Source: Argentina anserina
Lineage: Eukaryota; Streptophyta; Magnoliopsida; Rosales; Rosaceae
Direction of reading: 5' to 3'
NCBI RefSeq assembly: GCF_933775445.1
Contig: NC_065876.1
Coordinates: 4,712,001 to 4,776,000 of the forward strand
DNA: 64,000 nucleotides
The notes beneath the pieces are model-generated. The model had not been told where the DNA came from. It saw only the letters and a program-made list of their open reading frames with translations, and did not search any database. The position numbers and the translations under genes are program-made. Below are positions 22,175-33,343 of this stretch, piece by piece; the first letter of the stretch is position 1, and the number at the start of each line of letters is the position of its first letter.

Positions 22175-24160
22175 TCTTCATTCTTCATTACAACGAGATT
22201 GGTATCCAGTAGCTACCTCACTTCTTTTATTCTACACTGGTTTTGTTTGTATTGCCTCCATGAGCTCATCTCTCAGAAATATGATAACATGATGAATAGA
22301 AATTCAACTGTTAATAGAATTGGTCATTCAAGTTCTTCTACTCTTACTTCTTACTGTATCTGTTCTGTTTCTTCTGCACGCATGAAATTTCAAAATGCAG
22401 CGTGCAGAGTTCTTAGAACTGTAAATTTGTGATTCGGCTGTTTAGATTATGGTAAAGCATTTTGGTCAGGTCTTAAGCCAGCACCTGTAAGATAACTTTC
22501 TTGAAACTTGGACACGTAGTATCCACCCCCTTTAGTTACCTGAGTAACTGACATCCGTTAATGTTAGTAGATGCCGTTCTTAGCTTCTCAACTTTTTCTT
22601 CAGCATATGTTAAGCATTTGAAAAGAAAAGAAAAGATAAAATATCTTTAGGAATATATATTTGCTGTTCTGTGAGGCCTGATGTGACAGACAGCTGAATT
22701 ATTAGGCATAGAGGATGAACAAGTAGTGGTGAACGACATGTGTTAAATCTGGTTCTAGCTTGATGAATTTATTTTTTAATTCAATTATTTTGCTCCATCA
22801 CTAAACCATTTTATATTGTTGTATTAAACCAATTCCAGTCCCTCATCACATATTTAAAAGCGTAATTCATTTATCAATAGCAATTAGCACCAGGTGCTGC
22901 CAGTTGTTGATCCTTGTTCTTAAGTTGTCTACGCTACCAACCTTATTTATTCAAGACAGGTCCTAGACTCCTAGTGTCCTATATTGTGTGCATTTTGCTT
23001 CACTCTCTTCAGGTCACAATCCATGACCCCTTAAATTTGGGGAAGCAAATTCATAGTCCAATGTGAGCACTGAGCAGCCAAGACTAGTATTCATTAACAC
23101 GGCCATCATGTTGAGGACAATCACTAATCATAGTCAATTAGTGATGTGATTTGAGATCTACACAGATCTGTAGTCAGCTGAAAAAATATTATCAAGACAA
23201 AGAACATATTAATCTCTAGAATAGTAATGAGACAAGGACCTCGAGGATCACATTCTCATTTGTATAATATTGAACAATCTCTGCATGAAAATTTTGTCCC
23301 AAGAACATCAATTAAAAACACTTTCAGTACATCTTTTGTATAAGTACTGATTTTGGATACAGGAAACAAAAACTAATAGATCATTGTAACTTTTTGGTTC
23401 CTGTGACTTACAATCACATTTGGATATTGCAAATTTAATCAAATCAATAATCAATATAGCTCTGATATGAAGAAATCAAACGTTAGAGCTTGTACCATAT
23501 GATCCCAACCCTTATTTTCTTAAATTTCTTCATTTGCAAGATTTGTTCCAAATTAAAAAATTTATGGCTACTATTTTTAAGTATATGCTCAAATATATAT
23601 TCCTTTTGTTGTTTACAAATTGGTCTCCATGCTAATATCCAAGCCTCTTCTTATCTTCTCAACTCAACTTGTTTGCGATTTCAGACTAGTAAAGAACCCA
23701 ACAGTCACCTTTTTTATTGAGTATTTAATTTCATATATGCTTGTCAAAATCATGGTGCTATTGCATACTCTTCAACATTACACACCTATAGAACATGGGG
23801 ATGGATTACGAATCAGGAGAAATAAAGAATTTCAAACTCTTCAACATTTTCATTCTAAGCAATGATGTAGCTATCAAAATTAAACTCAACATTTATATTT
23901 ATCAGGATTCGAGTTACAATACGAAACTATTTGCCTACACGACTCTCTCCAATGAATTAATGACTTATGATTTAACCAGTATTGTTTTCGAGTAAAAACA
24001 ATTGCAGTGTCATGATTATTCAGTCAGATCGCTAGATAGACATGCAGGCTTCTACCTATAGTGACCGTTGGGTTTGACTAGCTATAGTATCTTACTTCTT
24101 TCTGATCCAGAAAGTCAATCAGAGAGCTCCTCCTCCCTGTGTTAAATTTCATAATTATTA
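22175..24160. other. Intergenic, no gene seen
   Basis: About 2 kb, AT-rich. The first ~250 bases may be 3' UTR. Open frames show no family resemblance. Confidence 0.45.
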
Positions 24161-24161
24161 T

Positions 24162-24173
24162 TATATATATATA
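24162..24173 (+). promoter_or_regulatory. Probable TATA box of the MFS transporter gene
   Basis: TATATATATATA lies about 110 bases before the start codon, a normal distance for a plant core promoter with a leader of about 80 bases. Confidence 0.45.
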
Positions 24174-24284
24174 GCAACAAGGCACTGAGAAAAAAAACAC
24201 CAGTCAACCTGCTAACTCATCAGTATTTATATTCACTTATTCAGAGATCCCAAACTAGCTCACAAAGCTGTGCCAAACACAAAT

Positions 24285-26649
24285 ATGGCACCGCTTCATG
24301 GGAAGTTCAAAGCCTTCAAGAACAGCAGATGGCTTGTGTTTGTGTGTGCAATGTGGATTCAGTCCTTTGCAGGAATTGGGTACTTGTTTGGGAGCATTTC
24401 TCCTGTGATAAAGAGCACCATGGGGTACACCCAGAGGCAGGTGGCAATTCTGGGAGTGGCCAAGGACTTAGGTGATGCTATTAGATTTATTGCCGGATAC
24501 TTATCCGAGATTATACCCAGTTGGGGACTTTTGGCCATTGGAACAGTGCTCAATTTTCTTGGATATGGATTGCTTTGGCTTATTGTCTCACAAAAGATTG
24601 CTGCTTTGCCTTTGTGGGTGGTGAGTAGTTCAATCAAGTTTGAATCTTGATCATCAAGTCTGGTTTTGGGTTGTTTCTTGGTATGGCTAGCCTCCCTTTT
24701 TTGTGGGTACCAATAGTTAGCTGCTGAATTTGCTGTTTCATTTTATATACATATTGTCTGAAAAACTTGATTACTTTTGCTTGATATACCAAGATTAGCT
24801 TATAATTGAATAACCCTTTTAGCCGGTGATTAGCTATCAGATTGGAAAGCACCAAAGAGTTGGCCATCTTTTTATACTGGTATTGAAATTCTGAGAGAGA
24901 ACTTATGGTGTTGATTATTGAGCATGGTTACTTTAGTCTTTGTTGATTTGCATAGGATTATAGGAATGTGACATATAATATTTAGAGATGTGGTTATTCT
25001 GTTTAAGAATAAATGTTCATTTTCTTGTGCTTGGAACATGTGAACAACCGTGCATTTTGTTCATATTCAGAGGAGTTGAGCATTTCTTCAAATTTTGCTG
25101 TAGACTTAGTTTAACCAAGCAAGTTTTTGTCTGCAGCTTTGCATTGCTATATACGTGGGAACGAATGGAGAGACGTTCTTCAACACAGCGGCTTTGATTT
25201 CGTGTGTGCAGAACTTTCCCAAAAGCCGGGGACCTGTAGTGGGGATCCTGAAAGGATACGCTGGTTTAAGCGGTGCAATAATATCTCAGATTTATGCAAT
25301 GTTCAATGCCCCAAGCAATGCATCGTTGATTTTTATGATTGCAGTTGGTCCATCAATGGTTGTTATTGCTCTGATGTTCATTGTTAGGCCTGTGGGGGGT
25401 CACAGACAAGTCAGGCCAGGTGACAATGCAGGATTCACGTTTACATATAGCGTTTGCCTTGTTCTGGCAGCTTATTTGTTGGGAGTTATAATAGTTGAGG
25501 ATTTGTTTGATTTGAGCCAAACTTTGATCACATTGCTTGCGGCCATTTTAATAGTCTTTGTAGTGCTTCCAATTGTTATCCCCATCATATTGACTTTCTT
25601 TTCCGAACCAAAGCCTTTACTACATGAGAACCTTTTAATTGATGCACAGAGAGAGGGTGAAGGGTACAAATCTGAGAATGAGGTCATATTTAGTGAAGTG
25701 GAAGATGAGAAGGCTTCAGATGTAGATTCTCTTCCATCATCAGAAAGACAAAAACGAATTATTCAGCTTCAAGCTAAACTTTTCCAAGCAGCTGCAGATG
25801 GAGCAGTTAGGGTCAAGAGAAGAAGGGGTCCCCGCAGAGGAGAGAATTTTACCTTGATGCAGGCATTGGTTAAGGCCGATTTCTGGCTCATATTTGTTTC
25901 TCTATTGCTGGCTGCTGGATCTGGCCTGACAGTTATTGATAATTTGGGGCAGATAGTCTTGTCACTTGGATACACTGATACAAGTATTTATGTCTCCATG
26001 ATCAGCATTTGGAACTTCCTCGGACGTGTTGGTGGTGGCTACTTCTCTGAGATTATCGTAAGGTGAAATCCGATTTCAATATATTTCTTTGACATATGGA
26101 CTCATGATATACTAAAATATTGATATGCAGTGTTTGTTTTTTCTCACCAGGGACTATGCCTACCCAAGACCAGTGGCAATGGCTGTAGTTCAGGTCATCA
26201 TGGCAGTTGGGCTTTTCTACTATGCTGTAGGATTGCCAGGGCAAATATATGTGTCTACTGTGCTGATAGGACTAGGGTATGGAGCTCACTGGGCAATTTT
26301 GCCAGCTGCAGCTTCAGAGCTGTTTGGCTTGAAGAGTTTTGGGGCCCTTTATAATTTTCTTACAATGGCAAACCCTGCTGGTTCTCTAATATTCTCAGAA
26401 GTGATTGCTAGTGGCATATATGACTACTATGCAGAAAAACAAGCTGCACTCAGACAGCAAAATCCAAGTTCATTGCTTCTTAAATCCCTCGGGGATGATG
26501 ATGACCTCTCCTGTGTTGGTACTATATGTTATTCCATCACTTTTGGGATCCTATCAGCACTATGCATTGTTGCAGCGGGATTAAGCATGATTGTAGTTTA
26601 TCGAACAAGGAGGGTTTACACACAACTATATGGGAATCTGAACAACTGA
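24285..26649 (+). CDS. Nodulin-like / NFD4-type major facilitator transporter
   Basis: Three exons (24285-24620, 25137-26062, 26151-26649) give 586 codons. The N-terminal half is the nodulin-like domain: KNSRWLVFVCAMWIQSFAG, YLFGSISPVIKS, GYTQRQVAILGVAKDLGDA, YVGTNGETFFNTAALISCVQ and SRGPVVGILKGYAGLSGAI. A hydrophilic loop (about residues 285-355) is rich in Ser/Glu and basic residues (VKRRRGPRRGEN). The C-terminal half has LVIDNLGQI-like and GLGYGAHWAILPAAASELFG segments. About twelve membrane helices are visible. Relatives are plant NFD4-like and nodulin-like proteins at plasma-membrane, tonoplast or mitochondrial membranes. Substrates are generally unknown and cannot be read from this sequence. 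The frame is intact and the length typical (550-600). Confidence 0.92.
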
Positions 26650-27950
26650 GATGTGAAAATGGAGCAAGTTGATATTTCTACAATCAGCAACAAGAATCTT
26701 AAAAAGCTTCTCAGCAAACTGGTCTGGAGGACTACCGTTAGCTGAGGTTATGAAGTCTGAGAAGACACTTCTGGTCTATAGAAAGTATAGATGGCAAAAA
26801 AAAGTTCGAACCAGACTCTGAGCCCATCCAAATTACTACTTGTCAGTTCGTTATTCATCAGAATATTCATTTACAATAAGCCAGTACAAAGATTACATTA
26901 CAATTCAAATCAGTTATTTCCTTTCTGTAAGCAACACAGTACAGGATTTGAATAAATCTGAGGTCTACAGATTTTCTTTGCACATTGTATTGGTCTATTG
27001 GTTGTACTCTTGTACTGATGCACTGAGACTTTTTTTGCCTCAAACTGTCAATGCTCATTCTGAGTAAATTGAAGTAATTACATTTCAATTTGTCAAAACT
27101 AGAAACAAATTGAATCAATATCTGTGAATGACTCATTTGTGTGAATAGAATTACATATAATCATTTTTGGTAGAATCGTGATGGTGCATGCATTGGATTT
27201 GTCCATGTCAAACCAACATATCTGCATCCTCAGTAAAATGGAAAAAAAAAATCTAAATACATGCATATGCCTATGATTATGATAGGAAGGGTATCCCCCA
27301 GAATTTAATCCTGCTGTTGCTGCAAACAAAGCAAGAAATCACCATGAATTTAACATACTAAACCTTTCAAAATTTTAAACTCAGTAGTGTTTTACGTAAA
27401 CCACAAGAAACTTAACGATAAACTTCTATTTGAAAAAGCGGGTGCATACATTCGTATTTGGAACTTCCTGCATGACTACTACTTATCCTGTTCATGTTTC
27501 AAGCTCCCGTGTTGAATAACACTAAACCAATAACCACCAGTAAGAAGTTCTTCTGACAAGAAACAACAATAAGCATACAAAATAATAATGCATAAAAAAT
27601 ACTAAGGTAAAACCATATGACAAATTTTTTTTAAATGTAAAAATAAAATATATTCACATACCCCCTATTTTAGGGGGGGATACGGCAAATGTAGGTAACC
27701 ACAAATCCTATAAACCAGAGTTAGAATTTAACCATGGTTAGATTTTAACCACAGGACAGAACATGGTTTGGTGGAAAAAACTAATATATAAATGCACCGA
27801 GAGGCATATTACCTCAGTATTATACTATTATATGAGTGCTTTTGATATATAAAGGGGGAGGTTATATAATATCATACAAATTCTTTTCAGGGGTTGAAAG
27901 AATTTCACCCAAAACAATAAAAATAAAAACCCCTGAAATCATTTTGGTTA
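26650..27950. other. Intergenic, no gene seen
   Basis: The 3' flank of the transporter and upstream region of the DUF3444 gene. A short C/G palindrome (CCCCCTATTTTAGGGGGG) is at 27661-27678. No gene was recognised. Confidence 0.45.
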
Positions 27951-29205
27951 AAATTTTGAACAGGGTGGAGATAGAACGCAATCACAACGATTTGGGTTCT
28001 GAATTCCATCCAACTGTGGCGTTTCTGCGATTAAGGGGTAAATTTCATTCATACTCTGTTTTTAATATTTCAGTTTCATTCAATATGATTATCACTCTTG
28101 TGCCGTGTTTGGAATTTTGTTTTTATTGCATTGCGTCTCTGTTTGATCATCACTAGTGCTGTTAGACTTCTAGGGTTTTAGTCAGTAGAATTGGGCTTGT
28201 TTAATGTGTAATTTGGAGTATAAATGGAAGACAATTTAGATGGTTTTTTATGCCTGATAAATTGTGGATTGAATTTAGCTTGTTAAAGTTTAGTGAATCT
28301 GAGAACTGGGCATCTGGCCTTTTTTTTTTGTTCTTGGTCTCTCCAAATTTTGATTATGATTTACTGTTTTGGATTGGTAGTTTATTTGATAGTGTATGAT
28401 AACTGGAGATTGTACTTTACATGGTTTCTGAGAACAGTTTTTTTTTAGAAGAATTTCTGTGAACTGTTGTTAAAGTGAACATGGAATTGAAGAAGTGTCA
28501 TTCACCCTACGGTCATTAGTTTTACCAGCATTTCTCAGAAGAAGATAGGTTGGCTTTAAGTTTTTTCGTTTTGTTTCGTGATCATATGATTGAATATGAG
28601 TGTGATGGCTGACATTTCAATGTTATGATCGTCTATGTGCTTTTGTAAATTTATGGTGTGCTTACTTTGGAGGTTCAACACTTTAACTTATTGACTTCCA
28701 TGGATTGTTGGTTTCCCGCATAATTTCTTATGGTGATTGGATTGAGAAATCTATGCGAGTTGTCGTAGATTCTGTAACGGTTATATGTGAGGAAGCATTC
28801 ATTAGTTTCTTTTTTCTATGTTTGAAAGTTTTCCCTTTGATTAACTATGGCTATGCTGCGCCGTATAATCGCCACATTTTTATTTAATCTCTGAAATCAA
28901 TTGGTTTCCGTATCACAGCTTCCCTGTTTTCGGGATGCAGCCTCTGCAATCAGAGTAACTCATTAATAATCCATGCCAATTTTTTGGGTGTTTGATAGAT
29001 TTTGGTTCATACCGGACTGGCCTACATATCAGAGAAGCAGAGAAAGATTAGAGAGGAGAGATAAAGAAAAATAAAAGATATAGTGACCGTGCCGTAAGAC
29101 CTTGTTCGTTTCTACTTGACGTTATTTTCCTCGGGTTTTATTATATAAAGTAGCTAGCTTACTTAGCCCTTGCATATAGGCGGACTGATTCAGAGGGTCA
29201 CCAGA

Positions 29206-31308
29206 ATGGAATGCAACGAGGAGGCCTTGAAGGCCAAACAGTTCGTGGAGTTGAAGGTTGAAAGGTTCGACTTTGAAAGAACTGCTGCTCCTACCATGCC
29301 TTCTGCGGCTCCCTCCATGCCATCTGCTACTCCCGCCGTGCCAGCTGCGACTCCCACCGTGCCTGCTGCTTCTCATGCCAAATCTCGTTCTACTCATACC
29401 ATGCCTTCTGCCTCGTCAAAGGAGCACAGCGCTATTCCTACCCAGCCTTGTTCAACTTCTCATCCTCAAAAAGGTCAGAAATCTACGTTCTGGACCATAT
29501 GCAGTTGTTGCAAGATGTATTTTGAGTATCTTAGAACGTTCCTCAACCACAAGCTCCAATGCCACAACTGCCGGAAGCTCTTTATAGCTCACAAGATACC
29601 AGCCCCCAAACATGCATCCAAGTCTAAGCCATTTGACCCTCAGCAACAGAACTTCAGTCAGCCTACCATGCCCAAAAATTCTTGTGATGCAGGAAGAACA
29701 CATTCTGCAGCTACAGATGTGAGATCATCAGGAATTTCTAGCCTATTTTTCAACTCAGCAGGTGTTCCAAGTGTGCAAGCAACAGCATCCACTTCGAGTC
29801 TAGCTGCAGGTAGCGCAAATCCAGCTGTTGGGCAATTGAATAGGGAGCACGAAGAGTCATTTCCAAGTAAAGAGGGCCATCAGGCTTTTAACAAACCAGA
29901 TCCTTTCATACCAACTGGGGCTCCTAATGCTGGTTTCAGTGCTGTGCCCAATGGAGTTAACTCAGTTAAGTCTAGAAGAAAAAGGCATTGGTGGCAAGAG
30001 ATGCAAACAAAAGTCAGAACAGGAAATGGAGGAGTTGCTATGAACAATGGATTTGTACTTCCCAAGTTTAGTTCTGGTACAGGAAGATTTGATGCAGATT
30101 CAAACTACAGACTTAATTGTAGAAGGGAATTGTCACATTTGGAACTGCAAAATATGTTGATGAAGAAGGGTAAAAAGGAACTTGTCAAGAAGCTTGACAA
30201 GTTTCCTTCTGTACCAAAGACTGCAGACGCTGATGTAAAGGAGAAGGGAAAGAACGAAGCTGCTGTGCCTGGTGTTAAAGCCTTTATAACAGGGACTAGG
30301 GTATCTGTGGATGCCAAGGACAGGGCCAGAAAAATGTCTGCTGCTGCCAATTCTCGTGTTGACTCCGATGTAGAGGACGGTCATACAAATTCAATGAGTG
30401 TTCCAGACCCGGACTTTCATGATTTTGACAATGATCGCGCAGAAAAGTCATTTGATAGCAATCAGGTGTGGGCTGTGTATGACGAAGATGATGGCATGCC
30501 CCGTTATTATGCTATGGTTCACAGTATTATATCTTTGAATCCATTCAAAATTCGAATCAGTTGGCTGAATTCTAAAACCAATCATGAACTGGCGCCACTA
30601 GATTGGGTTGCTTGTGGTTTTCCTAAGACTAGTGGGAACCTCCAGATAGGGAAGCATGAAGTTTATAAGTATCTTCATTCCTTCTCCCACAAAGTTAAGT
30701 GGACAAAAGGCAGTAGAGGAGCCGTTCGTATATATCCTGGAAAGGGAGATGTCTGGGCTTTATACAGGAACTGGTCCCCAAGCTGGGATGAACATACCGC
30801 AGATGAAGTGATACACAAGTATGACATGGTGCAAGTGCTTGAAGATTATAATGAGGAGCGAGGTGTGAGCATTGTCCCACTTGTTAAAGTTGCTAATTTC
30901 AAGACTGTATTCCGCCAACATTCAGACAGAAGTAGAATCAGGACAATTCCAAGAGAAGAAATGTTTCGTTTCTCTCACCAGGTCCCTTATTACCTGCTCA
31001 CTGGTGATGAAGGAGAGAACGCTCCCAAGGGTTGCTTGGAGCTTGATCCAGCATCTACTCCTTTGGAACTTCTTCAGGTAAAGACAGAAGCACAAGCCAA
31101 ATTGGAGGAGACAGTGTGGGAATGTAATGGAGGAGAGAATGGCGAAGTAATTATAGAAACAGGTCTGGTTGAAGATGGTGAGGAAAAATATTCAGGAGAC
31201 TTGATGAAGGAGCATAATGATCCCCAGGCAACAGAAATGCGGGTATATAGTCGGAAACGCCCGAGGGAAGGACAAGCAGTGGAGGGTGCTAAGCGGTTGC
31301 AGCTTTAG
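29206..31308 (+). CDS. DUF3444 protein lacking a J domain
   Basis: One exon of 700 codons from ATG 29206. It opens like plant J-domain/DUF3444 proteins (MECNEEALKAKQF), but where the J domain should follow there is a run of Ala/Pro-rich heptads (PTMPSAA, PSMPSAT, PAVPAAT, PTVPAAS) encoded by ~21-base repeats. A zinc ribbon follows at about residues 95-130 (FWTICSCCKMYFEYLR ... LQCHNCRKLFIAH), then a low-complexity middle, and the DUF3444 domain from about residue 416 (QVWAVYDEDDGMPRYYAMV, RISWLNSK, WVACGFPKTSG, GDVWALYRNW, PYYLLTGDE). Usual relatives start with a DnaJ domain binding Hsp70; that function is missing here. The tail has a basic cluster (RKRPREG), possibly nuclear. A 5'-UTR intron is likely: exon near 27960-28035 (ending at GTAAATTTC), acceptor near 29190. 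The function of DUF3444 is unknown. Confidence 0.85.
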   Translation: MECNEEALKAKQFVELKVERFDFERTAAPTMPSAAPSMPSATPAVPAATPTVPAASHAKSRSTHTMPSASSKEHSAIPTQPCSTSHPQKGQKSTFWTICSCCKMYFEYLRTFLNHKLQCHNCRKLFIAHKIPAPKHASKSKPFDPQQQNFSQPTMPKNSCDAGRTHSAATDVRSSGISSLFFNSAGVPSVQATASTSSLAAGSANPAVGQLNREHEESFPSKEGHQAFNKPDPFIPTGAPNAGFSAVPNGVNSVKSRRKRHWWQEMQTKVRTGNGGVAMNNGFVLPKFSSGTGRFDADSNYRLNCRRELSHLELQNMLMKKGKKELVKKLDKFPSVPKTADADVKEKGKNEAAVPGVKAFITGTRVSVDAKDRARKMSAAANSRVDSDVEDGHTNSMSVPDPDFHDFDNDRAEKSFDSNQVWAVYDEDDGMPRYYAMVHSIISLNPFKIRISWLNSKTNHELAPLDWVACGFPKTSGNLQIGKHEVYKYLHSFSHKVKWTKGSRGAVRIYPGKGDVWALYRNWSPSWDEHTADEVIHKYDMVQVLEDYNEERGVSIVPLVKVANFKTVFRQHSDRSRIRTIPREEMFRFSHQVPYYLLTGDEGENAPKGCLELDPASTPLELLQVKTEAQAKLEETVWECNGGENGEVIIETGLVEDGEEKYSGDLMKEHNDPQATEMRVYSRKRPREGQAVEGAKRLQL
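29283..29370 (+). repeat. ~21-bp coding minisatellite in the DUF3444 gene
   Basis: Four degenerate 21-base units each encode an Ala/Pro/Thr/Ser heptad around MPS or VPA. They occupy the place of the missing J domain and are likely variable between accessions. Confidence 0.7.
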
Positions 31309-32141
31309 TGCACTAGATGTAAATAGAATGACTGAGGTACAGCAGTTTTTCTTCACTTGGCTTTCTGTTTATGGAACTGGAGTTTTGTTGGAAGGCATTC
31401 ATGGTCCTTAATTCTAGCTGTACTTTTAGTTCAACACAGTTTAGAGTTTTTATTTTTTTTCCTTCGTTTCCAAAACTTTATACCTCAAAAAGGATAGTTT
31501 TCGCGGCCTGTCAAAAATGCAGACTGCCGCTTACCTTTTTGATACACAGGGTTTAATATCTGTTCATGTGAAACTTGGGTACCTTTTTATGCTAAAAGAA
31601 CAGAAGCAATTGCTTCAGAGTTTCAACTCTTCAAATCTCTGTCTTGTTGAGGTAATAGTTTCTAATACTTAAGCTGTTAGTCAGTTTTGGCTGTTGTTTT
31701 TGCATTCTAAGTCCTTTGTGCTCATCATGCATTTCAATAACACTGATGTTCAATTGTACATGTGCACTGTGAGCCATGGAAAAGTTATATCCAGCATTCC
31801 AGTAAACTTTCAAATTTAGCATCTTACTTCTGTCTACCAGTTTTTGTAGTAGGTCTTATTTTAGTGGAAGACGGGGAGGGATTCCGAATAGGATGCTAAA
31901 GATTGCAGAAATAATGGTTAAACCATTAATTTACTTTGCTTCGACCGTTGGTAAACAACAAAGGTAAAAACTACTAGATTCAGATGCTTCTCCATTTAAA
32001 AAATGATTGTGTGTTTGGTAAAGGAAGCAGAACAAACAATAGAGGGTGCTACAGGATAGCACAAGCAGAGCATGAGAGGGACATTCTCTCTTTGCCAATA
32101 TTGTAATCTGCCGCATCGTTTTTTTAGTTGGTTTGCTTATA
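31309..32141. other. 3' flank of the DUF3444 gene, no gene seen
   Basis: Probably 3' UTR for the first few hundred bases. Nothing else was recognised. Confidence 0.4.
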
Positions 32142-32383
32142 TCTACTACTATAAAACCAGCACTAAAAGTTTCACCAAATTATGAATTATTAAGTTTTAT
32201 CTTTTTCTAACTTTATTCTCATACACAACATAATGACAATTATGTAAAATACAAATGTTTTACCAATGTTTTTTGCCAAAACAATCATTCATAAGAAACA
32301 AAATTACATAAATGGATGGACTTTCAAGAATCAAGAAACAATTCTGCAAACACTATCACAACACCGCACGGGCACGAGGCTAG
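32142..32383 (+). mobile_element. Short non-autonomous Helitron
   Basis: The 5' end is TCTACTACTATAAAACC after a host A. The 3' end is CGCACGGGCACGAGGCTAG followed by a host T. This is the Helitron arrangement (TC start, GC-rich hairpin-like segment, CTRR end, insertion between A and T). It is 242 bp with no coding capacity. Its first ~40 bases match the 5' end of the minus-strand Helitron near 54405. Confidence 0.7.
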
Positions 32384-33200
32384 TGATGATTAATGTAAAT
32401 ATGAAGGATAGAGACAGCAGTTGATGACATATGGTTTGGTTTAGTGTTAACTATGGTACTGTTCCATCAAGTAAAACAAGTGTCTGCTTTTGCTTATTGA
32501 CATGCTATCTATTTCTTTAGACGACAAAGATAAACGTGCACTCGTTTGATGAAGCCGTAATCGGGCAATGCTCGAGTTGGACGATTCTGGAACTCTAGCT
32601 AACTTCTGATCATATATGGATGATAATTCAATTCGGAAAATGCGTGTGTGCTTCTACGTACATGACTTTATGCAAATTAGTTGAATTAGAGAATTTATGT
32701 TGAAGTGGAATGGACTTTCTTTATACCGATATGGAATGACTTAATGACTGCTCTTATGGATTGAATGAACCTCTGCTACTTGATTTGGACGATCTTTATT
32801 CCACGGATATCACCTTTTTTTTTGTTTTTCATCAAACACGAATATCACTTTTGGAAAATATACTCAATGTCTGCAAATCTTATACCAAAAGCAAATGAAA
32901 TTCGAAGCCACCGGCATAAACAACCGCTTTCTTTAAACTCCGAACTTCTCCGAGAAAACTATCCTCCGGAGCCCAGAGAAGAAGGAAGATAGTCTCTTTC
33001 AGATCCTCCTTTCATGAGTTTCACACTTTCATTTCACCTCTCTTCTGCTCAGAAAGTAAATAAAAAAAAATTGAAAATCAAAGCATTTTCCCCCCTTTAA
33101 ATTCCCTCCGAAGCTCGAGCAAAAGGCAAAAACAGGTGGCGCGACCTGATTGGAGGACCGGAAAGCCCAATAAAAACAGCATCTCAATCTCTGTCCCCCA
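32384..33200. other. Upstream region of NF-YC gene
   Basis: No gene seen. The last ~200 bases are C- and CT-rich and are probably promoter and 5' leader. Confidence 0.4.
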
Positions 33201-33343
33201 ATTTATCCATCTCCTCCCTCCCTTTGAAATCCCACCACACAAAAACAATCCCTTTCAAAAAAAAAAAAAGTCGAAACCCCTTCAACCCTCTGATCAATTT
33301 TCCCCCTCTCCAATTCGCCGCATCAAAACCCCCCAAGCAACCA

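Noticed and set aside
29122..29397. Minus-strand open frame with HGGSR-type repeats
   Set aside because: It is the antisense of the 21-bp coding repeat of the DUF3444 gene; no start context or homology.
30181..30201. Perfect inverted repeat CTTGTCAAG-AAG-CTTGACAAG inside the DUF3444 coding region
   Set aside because: Explained by the Lys/Leu-rich coding sequence; a single 9-bp palindrome in 2 kb of coding DNA is not strong evidence of function.
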